A stretch of 64,000 nt of DNA, from contig SVOW01000004.1 of assembly GCA_015066175.1 (NCBI GenBank), positions 62,001 to 126,000 of the forward strand. Reading direction: 5' to 3'. The notes beneath the pieces are model-generated. The model was not told the DNA's origin, ran no database searches, and was given only the letters and a program-made list of their open reading frames with translations. The position numbers and the translations under genes were made by a program. Below, in pieces: positions 16,797 through 25,230 of this stretch (positions within the stretch are counted from its first letter, which is position 1; each line of letters opens with the position of its first letter). This stretch comes from Oscillospiraceae bacterium. Its GTDB lineage: Bacteria; Bacillota; Clostridia; Oscillospirales; Acutalibacteraceae.

Positions 16797-17218
16797 TGTG
16801 GCTAACCTTGCCATTTTGTTGTCATCCTGGAGCGTAAGCGAAGGATCTCAAAATGGCAACATATAAAACTTAACACCGCCGAGATTCTTCACTAACGTTC
16901 GAGAATGACACGGCGGTGTTTTTAGTGACACGTTTAGAAATGTATTCGCTTAAATTATAATTTACCGTGGCATTAAAATCAGCATCGTAGGGGCGGATGC
17001 CCACATCCGCCCGAATAAATTTACACAAAATCTGAAGGGTCGATGTAGGCATCGACCCCTACGGAATAATATTAAAATAACCATATAAATTATAATTCAT
17101 ATGCATATTACGGCTACAGGCTCCCCTTGAAAATGCAAGGGGAGCTGTCAGAATCTGTGATTCTGACTGAGGGGATTTTTCGTTGAAAATTATAATTTAT
17201 CAAAAATCAGTAATTGCA

Positions 17219-17247
17219 TTGACATTTTTCTCCATCTAAGATATAGT
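17219..17247 (+). promoter_or_regulatory. Promoter of the GH92 operon
   Basis: TTGACA (17219-17224), 17-bp spacer, TATAGT (17242-17247), beginning 18 bp after the last palindromic junction of mosaic A. Confidence 0.7.
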
Positions 17248-17279
17248 TTAATTAAATTAACTTGTAGGGGGGAATTATT

Positions 17280-19535
17280 ATGTGGCAGATAATAAGAATT
17301 TTTGTTGCATTATTCGTATCTCTTGAAACTCTTTTTTCAGGCCTGGCAGGCGGTGTTGTGGCAACAAAGCCAATTGAAATACCCGAGCCTGTAACCGGCG
17401 AATACACAAAATATGTGGACCCGTTTATCGGCACAGGCGGCACACCGTGGACCTGCGGTATGTTAAGCCCTGCAGCTTGTGCTCCTTTCGGTGCTGTAAG
17501 ACTCGGCCCTGATACATCTTTTGTCGGCGGTGCTTACATCGTGAAAACAAACACATCAGGCTACTATTATGAGCACGGTCACATTATGGGCTTCAGCCAT
17601 TCAAGGCTTTCAGGCACAGGTGCTGAAGATTATGGAATTTTCAGAATCACACCCACTGTGGGAAGCAAAAAAGCCGGCATAATTCCCTATTCTCATAAAA
17701 ATGAAGTTGCAGCAGCCGGTTATTATGCAGTTTACCTTGACAGCCTTGGTTGCCTTGCTGAAATGACTGCTGACCAGCACACAGGCGTGCACAGATATAC
17801 ATGGAATCATTCAAAGGATGCACGTCTGTCACTTGATGTTACAAGTGCTTTCAACAACAGGCACGCAAACAAAGGCTTTGCAGAATATGACGCAGAAACA
17901 GGCATTATCACAGGCGGTGCCGAATTGCACGCTGCTTTCTCTGACAGATATGATGGTCTGCCCTGTTACTTTGCACTTGAAGCTGACAAAGAAATCAAAG
18001 AATGTACAATTTCAGGCGATGAAAACGACCTTAAAGTTGACATAAATTTTGGTTCACTTAAAGACGACAGCGTTGAAGTTAAAGTTGGCATCAGTTTTGT
18101 AAGCGTTGAAAGCGCACTTCAGAATCTGCAGGAAGAAACTGAAGGCCTGAATTTTGATGCCGTACAGCAGAAAACTGTTAACGATTGGGATAAACACCTT
18201 TCACAGATTAAAATTGAAACACAGGATGAAGATATCAAGAAAATATTCTACACAGGGCTTTATCACACTATGATTATGCCTACAAACTTCACTGACTTAA
18301 ACGGTGAATATTTAGGCTTTGACAAGCAGGTACATATTGCTGACGGATATACATACAGAACTGATATGTCTTTATGGGACACTTGCAGAAATACACATTC
18401 ACTTTACACTCTCATTGAAGAAGATGTTCAGTATGACTGCCTTAACAGCCTTGTTGAAATGGCAAAAGCAGGCGGTGCTCTGCCTCGTTGGCCTATGGGT
18501 GCAGGATATGCAGGCTCAATGCTGGGCGACCCTGCAAACATCGTGATTACAGAAAGCTACCTGAAAGGCTTTACCGATTTTGACGTTGAGACTGCTTACG
18601 GATATATGGTAAAATCATCTGAAACGAAAGAAACTAAAGTCGGCAGAGATTATGTAGACGAATATAACCAATACGGTTATGTGCCCAACGATATTGCAAA
18701 TGGTGATGAATCTGTAAGCCGTACACTTGAATATTCATGGGAAGATGGTGCAATTGCAACTCTTGCAACTGCTTTGGGCAAAACAGAAGACGCAGAAATA
18801 TACACAGCAAAATCAATGTATTACAAAAACACTTTCAACCCTGAAACCAAATATTTCCAGGCAAGAAATTCAGACGGCGAATTTGAAAGCCACTTCAACC
18901 CCTACATAACAACATTCTACGATGCTGTTATGATTGAAAAATATGCTGACTGCTACTGTGAAGGCAGCGCAAGACAGTGGAGATGGAGTGCTCTGCAGGA
19001 TATCGATGGTATGATTGAACTTTTTGGTTCAAAGGAATACTTTGTTTCTGAACTTGAAGATTTTATGGAAGATGCTGCTCCCTCACGTGCATTCCTTGAC
19101 CCCGGACATGGTTATTGGATAGGTAATCAGCACGATATCCACACGCCTTATCTTTTTGCAAATGCAGGCAGACCTGACCTTACACAGAGATGGGTACGCT
19201 GGACTCTCAGCGAACGTTTCAGTGCAGATATAAACGGTCTTGACGGCAACGACGACGGCGGCACTCTTGGTGCGTGGTATGTTTTCTCTGCTATGGGATT
19301 CTATCCGCTTGCAGGCACTGACAAATACTGGATTGGTTCGCCCAACATTGACAAGGCTGAAATAACTCTTGCAAACGGCAATACACTTAAAATCACTGCC
19401 AAGAATCAGTCTGACAAAAATGTTTATGTCAAGAGCGTAAAGCTCAACGGCGTTACCCTTGAAGGACCGTATATCACTCACGAAGAATTAATGAAAGGCG
19501 GAGAACTTGTTTTTGAAATGAGTTCAGAAATCTGA
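17280..19535 (+). CDS. GH92 family alpha-mannosidase
   Basis: GH92 enzymes are calcium-dependent exo-alpha-mannosidases active on N-glycans and mannans. Family landmarks are YVDPFIGTGG near the N terminus, GLGPDT-like ARLGPDT, HGHIMGFSHSRLSGTGAED, GLYHTMIMPTNFTD, SLWDTCRNTH, GNQHDIHTPYLF and the GNDDGGTLGAWYVFSAMGFY signature. Length (751 aa) matches the two-domain family. The first 25 residues (MWQIIRIFVALFVSLETLFS) are hydrophobic and aromatic, an export signal or membrane anchor with an unusually weak positive start. An AGGGGGG site lies 7 bp before ATG. The DUF4838 gene follows after 10 bp, so the two are co-transcribed. Confidence 0.93.
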   Translation: MWQIIRIFVALFVSLETLFSGLAGGVVATKPIEIPEPVTGEYTKYVDPFIGTGGTPWTCGMLSPAACAPFGAVRLGPDTSFVGGAYIVKTNTSGYYYEHGHIMGFSHSRLSGTGAEDYGIFRITPTVGSKKAGIIPYSHKNEVAAAGYYAVYLDSLGCLAEMTADQHTGVHRYTWNHSKDARLSLDVTSAFNNRHANKGFAEYDAETGIITGGAELHAAFSDRYDGLPCYFALEADKEIKECTISGDENDLKVDINFGSLKDDSVEVKVGISFVSVESALQNLQEETEGLNFDAVQQKTVNDWDKHLSQIKIETQDEDIKKIFYTGLYHTMIMPTNFTDLNGEYLGFDKQVHIADGYTYRTDMSLWDTCRNTHSLYTLIEEDVQYDCLNSLVEMAKAGGALPRWPMGAGYAGSMLGDPANIVITESYLKGFTDFDVETAYGYMVKSSETKETKVGRDYVDEYNQYGYVPNDIANGDESVSRTLEYSWEDGAIATLATALGKTEDAEIYTAKSMYYKNTFNPETKYFQARNSDGEFESHFNPYITTFYDAVMIEKYADCYCEGSARQWRWSALQDIDGMIELFGSKEYFVSELEDFMEDAAPSRAFLDPGHGYWIGNQHDIHTPYLFANAGRPDLTQRWVRWTLSERFSADINGLDGNDDGGTLGAWYVFSAMGFYPLAGTDKYWIGSPNIDKAEITLANGNTLKITAKNQSDKNVYVKSVKLNGVTLEGPYITHEELMKGGELVFEMSSEI

Positions 19536-19545
19536 GGTGGAATTT

Positions 19546-21441
19546 ATGCAATATATTAAAGCAATTTTTTGTTTAATTGAAGTTCTCTTTTACAGCATAG
19601 GCATTTTTCCTGCTGATATGAACATTAACTACGGCGGCGAAAAATATGTTGCTCCCGAAATAAAAACAGAAATGTTCATTGTAAAAGACGGTCAATCTGA
19701 TTTTGTTATTGTAACTCAAGAAAATCCTGACGAATGCATTGTAACAGCAACAGAAGAATTGCAGACTTATATTGAAAAAATGTCAGGTGCAAAGCTTGAA
19801 ACAAAAGAAGAAACTGAAGTAACAGCCGAAGATAAAATGATTATCGTAGGCGAAACTCAAATCGGTCAGTCTATCAAAGAATTCAAAGCAAGCGAAATCA
19901 AAGAAGACGGTTTCAGACTTTATTCAAACGGAACACAGCTTATAATTTTCGGCGAAGACAGCAGAGGCACGCTCTACGGTGTTTATTCTTTACTTGAAGA
20001 TTATTTCGGCGTGCGTTGGTTTACTCCCAGACTTGAAAAAGTTCCCGAAAGTAAAAACCTTGTGATTGATGCAAATATGGATGTGCTCAACGAGCCTTCT
20101 TTTGCAATCCGAAGAAACAGCCCTGCTTATGCAGACGATAAATACAGAGCAAGAAACAGAACTAACGTTTCTTTCCACTATGAAGCAGAAGAATACGGCG
20201 GTGCGCTGACTTATGTTTTATGGGACGTAACTCTCGACAGACTTGTGCCTGATGCACTTTTTGCAGAGCATCCGGAATATTTCGCACTTCTCCCTGATGG
20301 CACAAGAAGTACAGACCACGTTTGCCTTACACATCCTGACGTGCTTGGAATTGCTGTTGAAAATGCAAGAACATATATGCGTGAAACAAACAAAGAAACA
20401 GCAGACCACATTCACATCGGTCAGAAAGACAACTCAAATTATTGCCATTGCGAAAACTGCGAAGCACTCTATGAAAAATACGGCAGTGTTTCAGCACCCA
20501 CACTTATTTTCACAAATAATTTTGCTGACGCACTTGACGAAGAATTTCCTGAATTCACTTTCACTTTCTATGCTTACGGCGAAACTGAAAGACCTCCAAA
20601 GGACCTGACATTAAAATGTAACGACAATGTTGTTCCTGTTCTTTGCGAACTTCATCACGCCTGCAGAAACCACACTCTCGGCACTTGCGGTGCAATTGAC
20701 GACAACCAGATTGAAAGCGAATTTTTAAACATCTACGGCGATAACGAAGATTATATTGCACAGGATTTCAAGGATTGGACGGTTATTGCAGACAGAACTT
20801 ATATTTACGATTACACAATCAACTTCCTTTTCAGTGCACAGTTTTTCTCAAACTTTGAAACGATGCAGTCCACAATGAAATATATGCACGAAATCGGCAT
20901 CACAGGTTATGTCTACAACTGCGGTGACGGACATTATGCAGCGTTCAACGATTTGAGAAACTATCTCCTTGCAAAACTTCAGTGGAATGTTAACGCGGAC
21001 GTTGAATACCATATGATGGACTTTATGAATTTCTACTACGGTGAAGACGCTGCACCTTACATCAAGGAAATTCTCGACATTCAGGCAGGTCAGATTAAAG
21101 CTACTGCCCACGCATTTGACTTTGACTGGCATTATCAGTCAGGCTATTACACAATCCCACAGATTGCACAGCTTGATAATCTCTGGGAAAAAGCCTGCAA
21201 CGCAGACATTACCGATGAGCAGAGATTCAGAGTTGAAACAGAATCTCTGACTTGGGAATTCTTCAAAGCCAACCAATTCCTGGGTGAATATTTCTTCCTT
21301 AATCCTCTAAGAATGGTGGCCCAGGAAAAGCTTTACGATGATCTTCTCGCACACGGAATCACAAAGGTTTCATCTTTCTCAACACTTCCCACAAACAAAG
21401 AAGATATGAATTTCATTCTTCGCCCCATAAATTGGAAATAA
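19546..21441 (+). CDS. DUF4838 / GH67-like domain protein
   Basis: The N-terminal 150 residues look like the alpha-glucuronidase-type N domain: EELQTYIEKMSGAKL, KMIIVGETQIGQS and LYGVYSLLEDYFGVRWFTPR. The rest carries the DUF4838 pattern, including HIHIGQKDNSNYCHCENC, which supplies a Cys/His cluster, and TFYAYGETERPPKD. These proteins are found in polysaccharide-use loci and are thought to be glycosidases or glycan-binding proteins. The N terminus (MQYIKAIFCLIEVLFYSIGIF) mirrors that of the GH92 protein. ATG 19546 was chosen over GTG 19537 because the GAGGTGG site overlaps the latter. It is probably exported and works with the mannosidase on the same glycan. Confidence 0.75.
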   Translation: MQYIKAIFCLIEVLFYSIGIFPADMNINYGGEKYVAPEIKTEMFIVKDGQSDFVIVTQENPDECIVTATEELQTYIEKMSGAKLETKEETEVTAEDKMIIVGETQIGQSIKEFKASEIKEDGFRLYSNGTQLIIFGEDSRGTLYGVYSLLEDYFGVRWFTPRLEKVPESKNLVIDANMDVLNEPSFAIRRNSPAYADDKYRARNRTNVSFHYEAEEYGGALTYVLWDVTLDRLVPDALFAEHPEYFALLPDGTRSTDHVCLTHPDVLGIAVENARTYMRETNKETADHIHIGQKDNSNYCHCENCEALYEKYGSVSAPTLIFTNNFADALDEEFPEFTFTFYAYGETERPPKDLTLKCNDNVVPVLCELHHACRNHTLGTCGAIDDNQIESEFLNIYGDNEDYIAQDFKDWTVIADRTYIYDYTINFLFSAQFFSNFETMQSTMKYMHEIGITGYVYNCGDGHYAAFNDLRNYLLAKLQWNVNADVEYHMMDFMNFYYGEDAAPYIKEILDIQAGQIKATAHAFDFDWHYQSGYYTIPQIAQLDNLWEKACNADITDEQRFRVETESLTWEFFKANQFLGEYFFLNPLRMVAQEKLYDDLLAHGITKVSSFSTLPTNKEDMNFILRPINWK

Positions 21442-21450
21442 AAAACACAG

Positions 21451-21482
21451 ACCTGCAGGAATTTTCTTGCAGGTTTATTTTT
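21451..21482 (+). terminator. Terminator after the DUF4838 gene
   Basis: ACCTGCA (21451-21457) pairs with TGCAGGT (21468-21474), followed by TTATTTTTATT. The promoter of the next gene overlaps it. Confidence 0.75.
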
Positions 21483-21495
21483 ATTCTGCTATAAT
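21467..21495 (+). promoter_or_regulatory. Promoter of the subtilase gene
   Basis: TTGCAG (21467-21472), 17-bp spacer, TATAAT (21490-21495). The -35 lies inside the descending arm of the upstream terminator. Confidence 0.6.
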
Positions 21496-21524
21496 AAAAC
21501 CATCATACAACGGAGTTGATGTTT

Positions 21525-23171
21525 ATGAATAAATTTATTTCAATTCTACTTTCTTTAATCACTGCGTTTGCAACTTCGGTAGGAATCAGCGTTGAAAGCA
21601 TTTTCAATTCTGATTTCATCGAAAGCCTTGACGATTCTGATATTGGGCAAATCACAAAAGAAGCAGGATATGTGAGAAATACCATTCTTTTGTTTTTTGA
21701 AGAAGATGCTGGTTTTCTTGAAAAATGCTCCGTTCTTTTGTCTGACGGTGGTGTAACTGCAGGTGTTATAGAAGAATTCAATCTGTATATTGTCAGAACA
21801 AAGGGCAAAGATTTTGACGCAATCAACAACCTCTGCAATGAACTTAATGAAAAAGATTCTGTTGCACTTGCCAGCTATTGTCCTGCAAAAAAACTCACAG
21901 AACAATACACTCCTGACGACCCTTTCAATGATGAAAACGCTTACTGGAATTCTGATTGGGATGATGAATATCCGGAAGGCAACAACTGGCATCTGGAGGC
22001 TACAGAAACACGTGGGGCATGGGGGTATAAAGAACTGTTCTGCCATATGAATATCGGCATTGTTGACGGCGGCTTTGACACTGAGCACGAAGAACTCAAA
22101 GGCAAAATTTCTTTCCCCACATCACGTGAAAAAAGAAGAAACAGACCTAACCATCACGGCACTCACGTTGCGGGAATTATCGGTGCATGGCAGGATAACG
22201 GTGTGGGAATCAGCGGAATCTGCTCTGATTCAAGCCTTATATGCGTTGACTGGAGTCCTTCTGACGGTCAGCTGTGGATTGCCGACCTTGCAATTTTGCA
22301 GGCTTTAAGCCGCGTTGTGAAAGGCGGTGCAAAGGTAATCAATTTCTCTGTTGGCAGCTCCACTTCAATGGGCGATGAAAACTACAAATATCCTGATTTT
22401 GTGGTTAATCTTGACGGAATGCTTTATTCTTACGCTATGGGTTCACTTTTAAATAAAGGATATGATTTTGTTGTGGTGCAGTCTGCAGGAAACGGTAATG
22501 GCGAAAGCTACGCTGTTGACGCATCGCAGAATGGTCTTTTCTGCGCTATAAACGAAAAGAATGCTTTTCTTCCATTTGGAAAAGTTGAAACTCAGGATTT
22601 GCTCGACAGAATCATTATCGTGGGCAACGCTGAATGGATACCGGGCGGATATGAACAATCTCCGTCTTCAAACGTCGGTGACAAGGTCGACATCTGCGCA
22701 CCGGGAAGCGAGATTTTCAGTTGTACTAAAAACAACACTTATCTTCGCAAATCAGGCACTTCAATGTCAGCGCCTGTTGTGACGGGAATTACTGCTCTTG
22801 TGTGGTCTGTTGACGAAACTCTGACAGGCGCAGAAGTGAAAAAACTTGTGTGCGAAAACACAAAAGATATTGTTCTGCCCACAGAAGACAGACACTTTGA
22901 ACACCTGAATTTTAAAGCTTATCCTATGGTGAATGCAAAGCTTGCAGTTGAAGCTGCACTCAGACAGAAAGGTGATTTCTACGATATTTCAGTTGCAACA
23001 GACGGCAAAAAGGAAATTACCTTTGAAAATGAAAGCGGACAACAGTTTATCTTTGAAACAAACTCTGACGGCATATTGAATTGCGTGCTTGAAAAGGGAA
23101 ATTACATAATAAAAGCTGATCTTGTTTCAAAAGAAATTACGGTCAGCGGAAATATTGAATTTGAAATATAG
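21525..23171 (+). CDS. Secreted subtilisin-like serine protease (S8)
   Basis: The catalytic triad is D181 in GIVDGGFD, H211 in HHGTHVAGI and S413 in SGTSMSAP, with the oxyanion region in SAGNGNG. The first 25 residues form a signal peptide (MNKFISILLSLITAFATSVG). Residues about 45-130 look like an I9-type propeptide (NTILLFFEEDAGFLEKC). The last 70 residues form a small beta-rich extension. ATG 21525 was chosen because the two earlier in-frame starts lie too close to the CGGAG site. It is a single gene with its own promoter and terminator, placed between glycosidase units, consistent with digestion of glycoproteins or maturation of secreted enzymes. Confidence 0.9.
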   Translation: MNKFISILLSLITAFATSVGISVESIFNSDFIESLDDSDIGQITKEAGYVRNTILLFFEEDAGFLEKCSVLLSDGGVTAGVIEEFNLYIVRTKGKDFDAINNLCNELNEKDSVALASYCPAKKLTEQYTPDDPFNDENAYWNSDWDDEYPEGNNWHLEATETRGAWGYKELFCHMNIGIVDGGFDTEHEELKGKISFPTSREKRRNRPNHHGTHVAGIIGAWQDNGVGISGICSDSSLICVDWSPSDGQLWIADLAILQALSRVVKGGAKVINFSVGSSTSMGDENYKYPDFVVNLDGMLYSYAMGSLLNKGYDFVVVQSAGNGNGESYAVDASQNGLFCAINEKNAFLPFGKVETQDLLDRIIIVGNAEWIPGGYEQSPSSNVGDKVDICAPGSEIFSCTKNNTYLRKSGTSMSAPVVTGITALVWSVDETLTGAEVKKLVCENTKDIVLPTEDRHFEHLNFKAYPMVNAKLAVEAALRQKGDFYDISVATDGKKEITFENESGQQFIFETNSDGILNCVLEKGNYIIKADLVSKEITVSGNIEFEI

Positions 23172-23176
23172 CAAAA

Positions 23177-23215
23177 AGGCAGGGTCACAAAACCCTGCCT
23201 TGATTGTTTATTGTT
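23177..23215. terminator. Bidirectional terminator
   Basis: AGGCAGGGT (23177-23185) pairs with ACCCTGCCT (23192-23200), with A-rich sequence before and T-rich sequence after. It serves both convergent genes. Confidence 0.8.
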
Positions 23216-23220
23216 TTGTT

Positions 23221-23604
23221 TTATGATATTCTTGTAACCAACTGACAATACACATAAACATTCTGTATTTTCTTTGCTTCAACGCCATCATCTGCATGAA
23301 TTACAGGCTGTGTTTCTGACGGAGTTATATATAATTTAAATACAATCGCATCCTGACCCGGACGCATATTACGGATGTGTTTGTAAGTATAATTCTTTTT
23401 CTCAATGCCCAGATAATCATAAATTATCGTTTCAATATCCTGATTGCTGAAACAACGCAAAACTTCTTTCTCGTCGTAAACGGAAAGAATATGTTTTGCT
23501 TCTTCAAAACTTAAATTGTGACATTTGAACTCGCCCTCATTAAGCACGCTTATCATATTGCTGTTATCAAGAAGTAACAACGGTAAAGAATCTGCATTAT
23601 TCAT
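23221..23604 (-). CDS. B116/YddF-like small protein (DUF1874-type)
   Basis: This 127-aa protein has the layout of the STIV B116 / YddF family: an N-terminal LNEGEFKCHNLSFEEAKHIL segment, a middle NQDIETIIYDYLGI helix, and RPGQDAIVFKLY, where other members have a GD-x-LIVFQ strand. Family members occur in archaeal viruses, phages and the Bacillus ICE ICEBs1, and the viral structure binds DNA. Here it is a lone gene with a long leader. ATG 23604 was chosen for its 9-bp distance from AAGGAG; ATG 23610 is too close. No mobile-element gene is nearby. The family call is by eye and function is unknown. Confidence 0.5.
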   Translation of the reverse strand: MNNADSLPLLLLDNSNMISVLNEGEFKCHNLSFEEAKHILSVYDEKEVLRCFSNQDIETIIYDYLGIEKKNYTYKHIRNMRPGQDAIVFKLYITPSETQPVIHADDGVEAKKIQNVYVYCQLVTRIS

Positions 23605-23710
23605 AATCATTTCTCCTTTTAATATGAAAATAAAATAGTAAAGATGCGTCCGATATGTGAATCTGTTTTATTGAATTTGTGAGCCCCATAAGATAAATTA
23701 TCTTGATTAC

Positions 23711-23740
23711 ATAATAACATCTGAAATATTGTGTTGTCAA
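23711..23740 (-). promoter_or_regulatory. Promoter of the B116-like gene
   Basis: Minus-strand TTGACA (23740-23735), 18-bp spacer, TATTAT (23716-23711). It leaves a 5' leader of about 100 nt in which no clear structure was seen. Confidence 0.5.
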
Positions 23741-23745
23741 TATTT

Positions 23746-24675
23746 TTATTCAAAAAGTTCTGTTGACAGATATCTGTCACCTGTGTCAGGAAGAAGCACA
23801 ACAATATTTTTATCTTTGTTTTCTTCCTTTTCTGCAAGTTTAATCGCCGCATGAAGTGCCGCACCTGAAGAAATTCCCACAAGTACACCTTCGTTTTTGC
23901 CGAGAAGTCTTGCAGCAGAATAGGCTTGTTCTTCAGTAACTTTCACAATTTCGTCTATAACATCAACAGACATTACTTCGGGGATAAAGCCTGCACCGAT
24001 GCCCTGCAGACCGTGTTTGCCTGCTTTTTCGCCTGATAAAACAGCAGAAGTTGCAGGCTCAACTGCAACAATTTTAATGTTATCATTTTTTGATTTCAGA
24101 TATTTACCTGTGCCTGTTATTGTGCCACCTGTGCCCACACCTGCAACGAAAATATCAACATTTCCGTCAGTATCTTCGTAAATTTCAGGACCTGTTGTTT
24201 CAAAATGAGCTTGGGGGTTTGACGGATTTGTAAATTGCCCTGCAATTACACTTCCTGCAATTTCTTTTTGCAATTCTTCTGCTTTTTCAATTGCGCCTGC
24301 CATACCGTTTTTGCCGTCTGTCAGAACAAGCTCTGCACCGTAAGATGCAATGAGTTTTCTTCTTTCAACCGACATTGAATCAGGCATAATAATAATTAAT
24401 CTGTAGCCTTTTGCTGCACACACCATGGTAAGACCTATGCCTGTGTTGCCTGAAGTGGGCTCAATGATAACTGAGTTTTCATTCAGTAAACCCTGATTTT
24501 CATAATCTTCAATCATCTTGATAGCAACGCGGTCTTTCACACTTCCTGCAGGATTGAAAGACTCAATTTTTGCCAGAATTTTTGCCTTAAGGTTTAGTTT
24601 TTCTTCAAGGTTTGAAAGCTCTAAAAGCGGTGTTTTGCCGATAAGTTCATATGCTTTTTTATAAATTTTTGCCAT
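23746..24675 (-). CDS. cysK: Cysteine synthase (O-acetylserine sulfhydrylase)
   Basis: This PLP enzyme makes cysteine from O-acetylserine and sulfide. K47 in NPAGSVKDR is the PLP lysine, PTSGNTGIGL is the substrate loop, GTGGTITGTG binds the cofactor phosphate, and the ending LLPDTGDRYLSTELF is characteristic of CysK. Length (309 aa) is standard. ATG 24675 with AGGTGAG upstream was preferred to GTG 24684, which overlaps the YfcE stop. It is third in an apparent operon after the GH2 glycosidase and the YfcE-like gene, with spacings of 4-5 bp. No T-box or other cysteine-responsive element was seen nearby. Confidence 0.95.
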   Translation of the reverse strand: MAKIYKKAYELIGKTPLLELSNLEEKLNLKAKILAKIESFNPAGSVKDRVAIKMIEDYENQGLLNENSVIIEPTSGNTGIGLTMVCAAKGYRLIIIMPDSMSVERRKLIASYGAELVLTDGKNGMAGAIEKAEELQKEIAGSVIAGQFTNPSNPQAHFETTGPEIYEDTDGNVDIFVAGVGTGGTITGTGKYLKSKNDNIKIVAVEPATSAVLSGEKAGKHGLQGIGAGFIPEVMSVDVIDEIVKVTEEQAYSAARLLGKNEGVLVGISSGAALHAAIKLAEKEENKDKNIVVLLPDTGDRYLSTELFE

Positions 24676-24680
24676 AATTC

Positions 24681-25226
24681 TCACCTGATTGAATATTCTC
24701 TTAAAATATTGCCGTCAAAATCTTTCCACATAAACACGCCGTTTTCAAGTGTCATATAACCATGGTGGCTTTCCTCTTTAGGAATGGAAACTGAGCCAGG
24801 GTTCATATAAACATAATTTTCGTGTTCAGTGCATCTGGGCACATGTGTGTGACCGTGGAGAAGAATATCTCCGTCTGATAAAGGAGGAAGATTCTTCTCG
24901 TTGAAATTATGCCCGTGAGTGAGATAAATCATTCTTTTTCCCTCTGCTATAATTGCATAATCGGCAAGAATGGGAAAAGAAAGCACCATCTGGTCAACTT
25001 CCGTATCACAGTTTCCTCTTACTGCAAGAATCTTGTTTTTCAGGGGATTTAAAAGTTCAATCACTTTTTTCGGTGCATAATCGCGTGGAAGGTCATTTCG
25101 CGGTCCGTGGTAGAGAATATCGCCTAAAAGAACAAGTTTATCTGCATTTTCCCTTTCAAATGCTTTGAGCATTTTTTCGCAAAAATATGATGAACCGTGT
25201 ATATCTGATGCTATAAAATATTTCAT
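24681..25226 (-). CDS. yfcE: YfcE/MJ0936-family metallophosphodiesterase
   Basis: Small single-domain calcineurin-like phosphodiesterase of the YfcE type, known to hydrolyse artificial phosphodiesters, with an unclear natural substrate. Metal ligands are visible as D8 and H10 (SDIHGS), D36 (LLGD), N72 (RGNCD), H104 (THGH) and H126/H128 (HGHTHVP). Length (181 aa) fits. It is soluble and lacks a signal peptide. It sits between the GH2 gene and cysK with very short gaps, so all three share the promoter at 26.99 kb. Confidence 0.9.
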   Translation of the reverse strand: MKYFIASDIHGSSYFCEKMLKAFERENADKLVLLGDILYHGPRNDLPRDYAPKKVIELLNPLKNKILAVRGNCDTEVDQMVLSFPILADYAIIAEGKRMIYLTHGHNFNEKNLPPLSDGDILLHGHTHVPRCTEHENYVYMNPGSVSIPKEESHHGYMTLENGVFMWKDFDGNILREYSIR

Positions 25227-25230
25227 TTTA

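Larger units (their letters stand above)
16392..17200. repeat. Repeat mosaic A: five cassettes joined by a 12-bp palindrome
   Basis: This gene-free stretch is built of five different cassettes separated by the palindrome AAATTATAATTT. Exact junctions start at 16593, 16782, 16952 and 17187; variants lie at 16392 and 17087. Cassette 1 (about 16408-16592) is a run of hairpins; cassette 2 (16605-16781) has three GC-rich palindromes, each after GTAGGG; cassette 3 (16797-16951) holds an ATCCTGGAGCGTAAGCGAAG motif; cassette 4 (16965-17086) has two more GTAGGGG-type palindromes; cassette 5 (17101-17186) is a two-hairpin unit. Related cassettes recur at 27 kb and 45.8 kb. No ORF or transposase is inside. 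Confidence 0.9.

Noticed and set aside
16392-17200. CRISPR array or classical MITE
   Set aside because: Units differ in length and sequence, spacers are not unique, and no cas genes exist. The palindrome is at the junctions, with no clear terminal inverted repeats plus target duplication around each unit.
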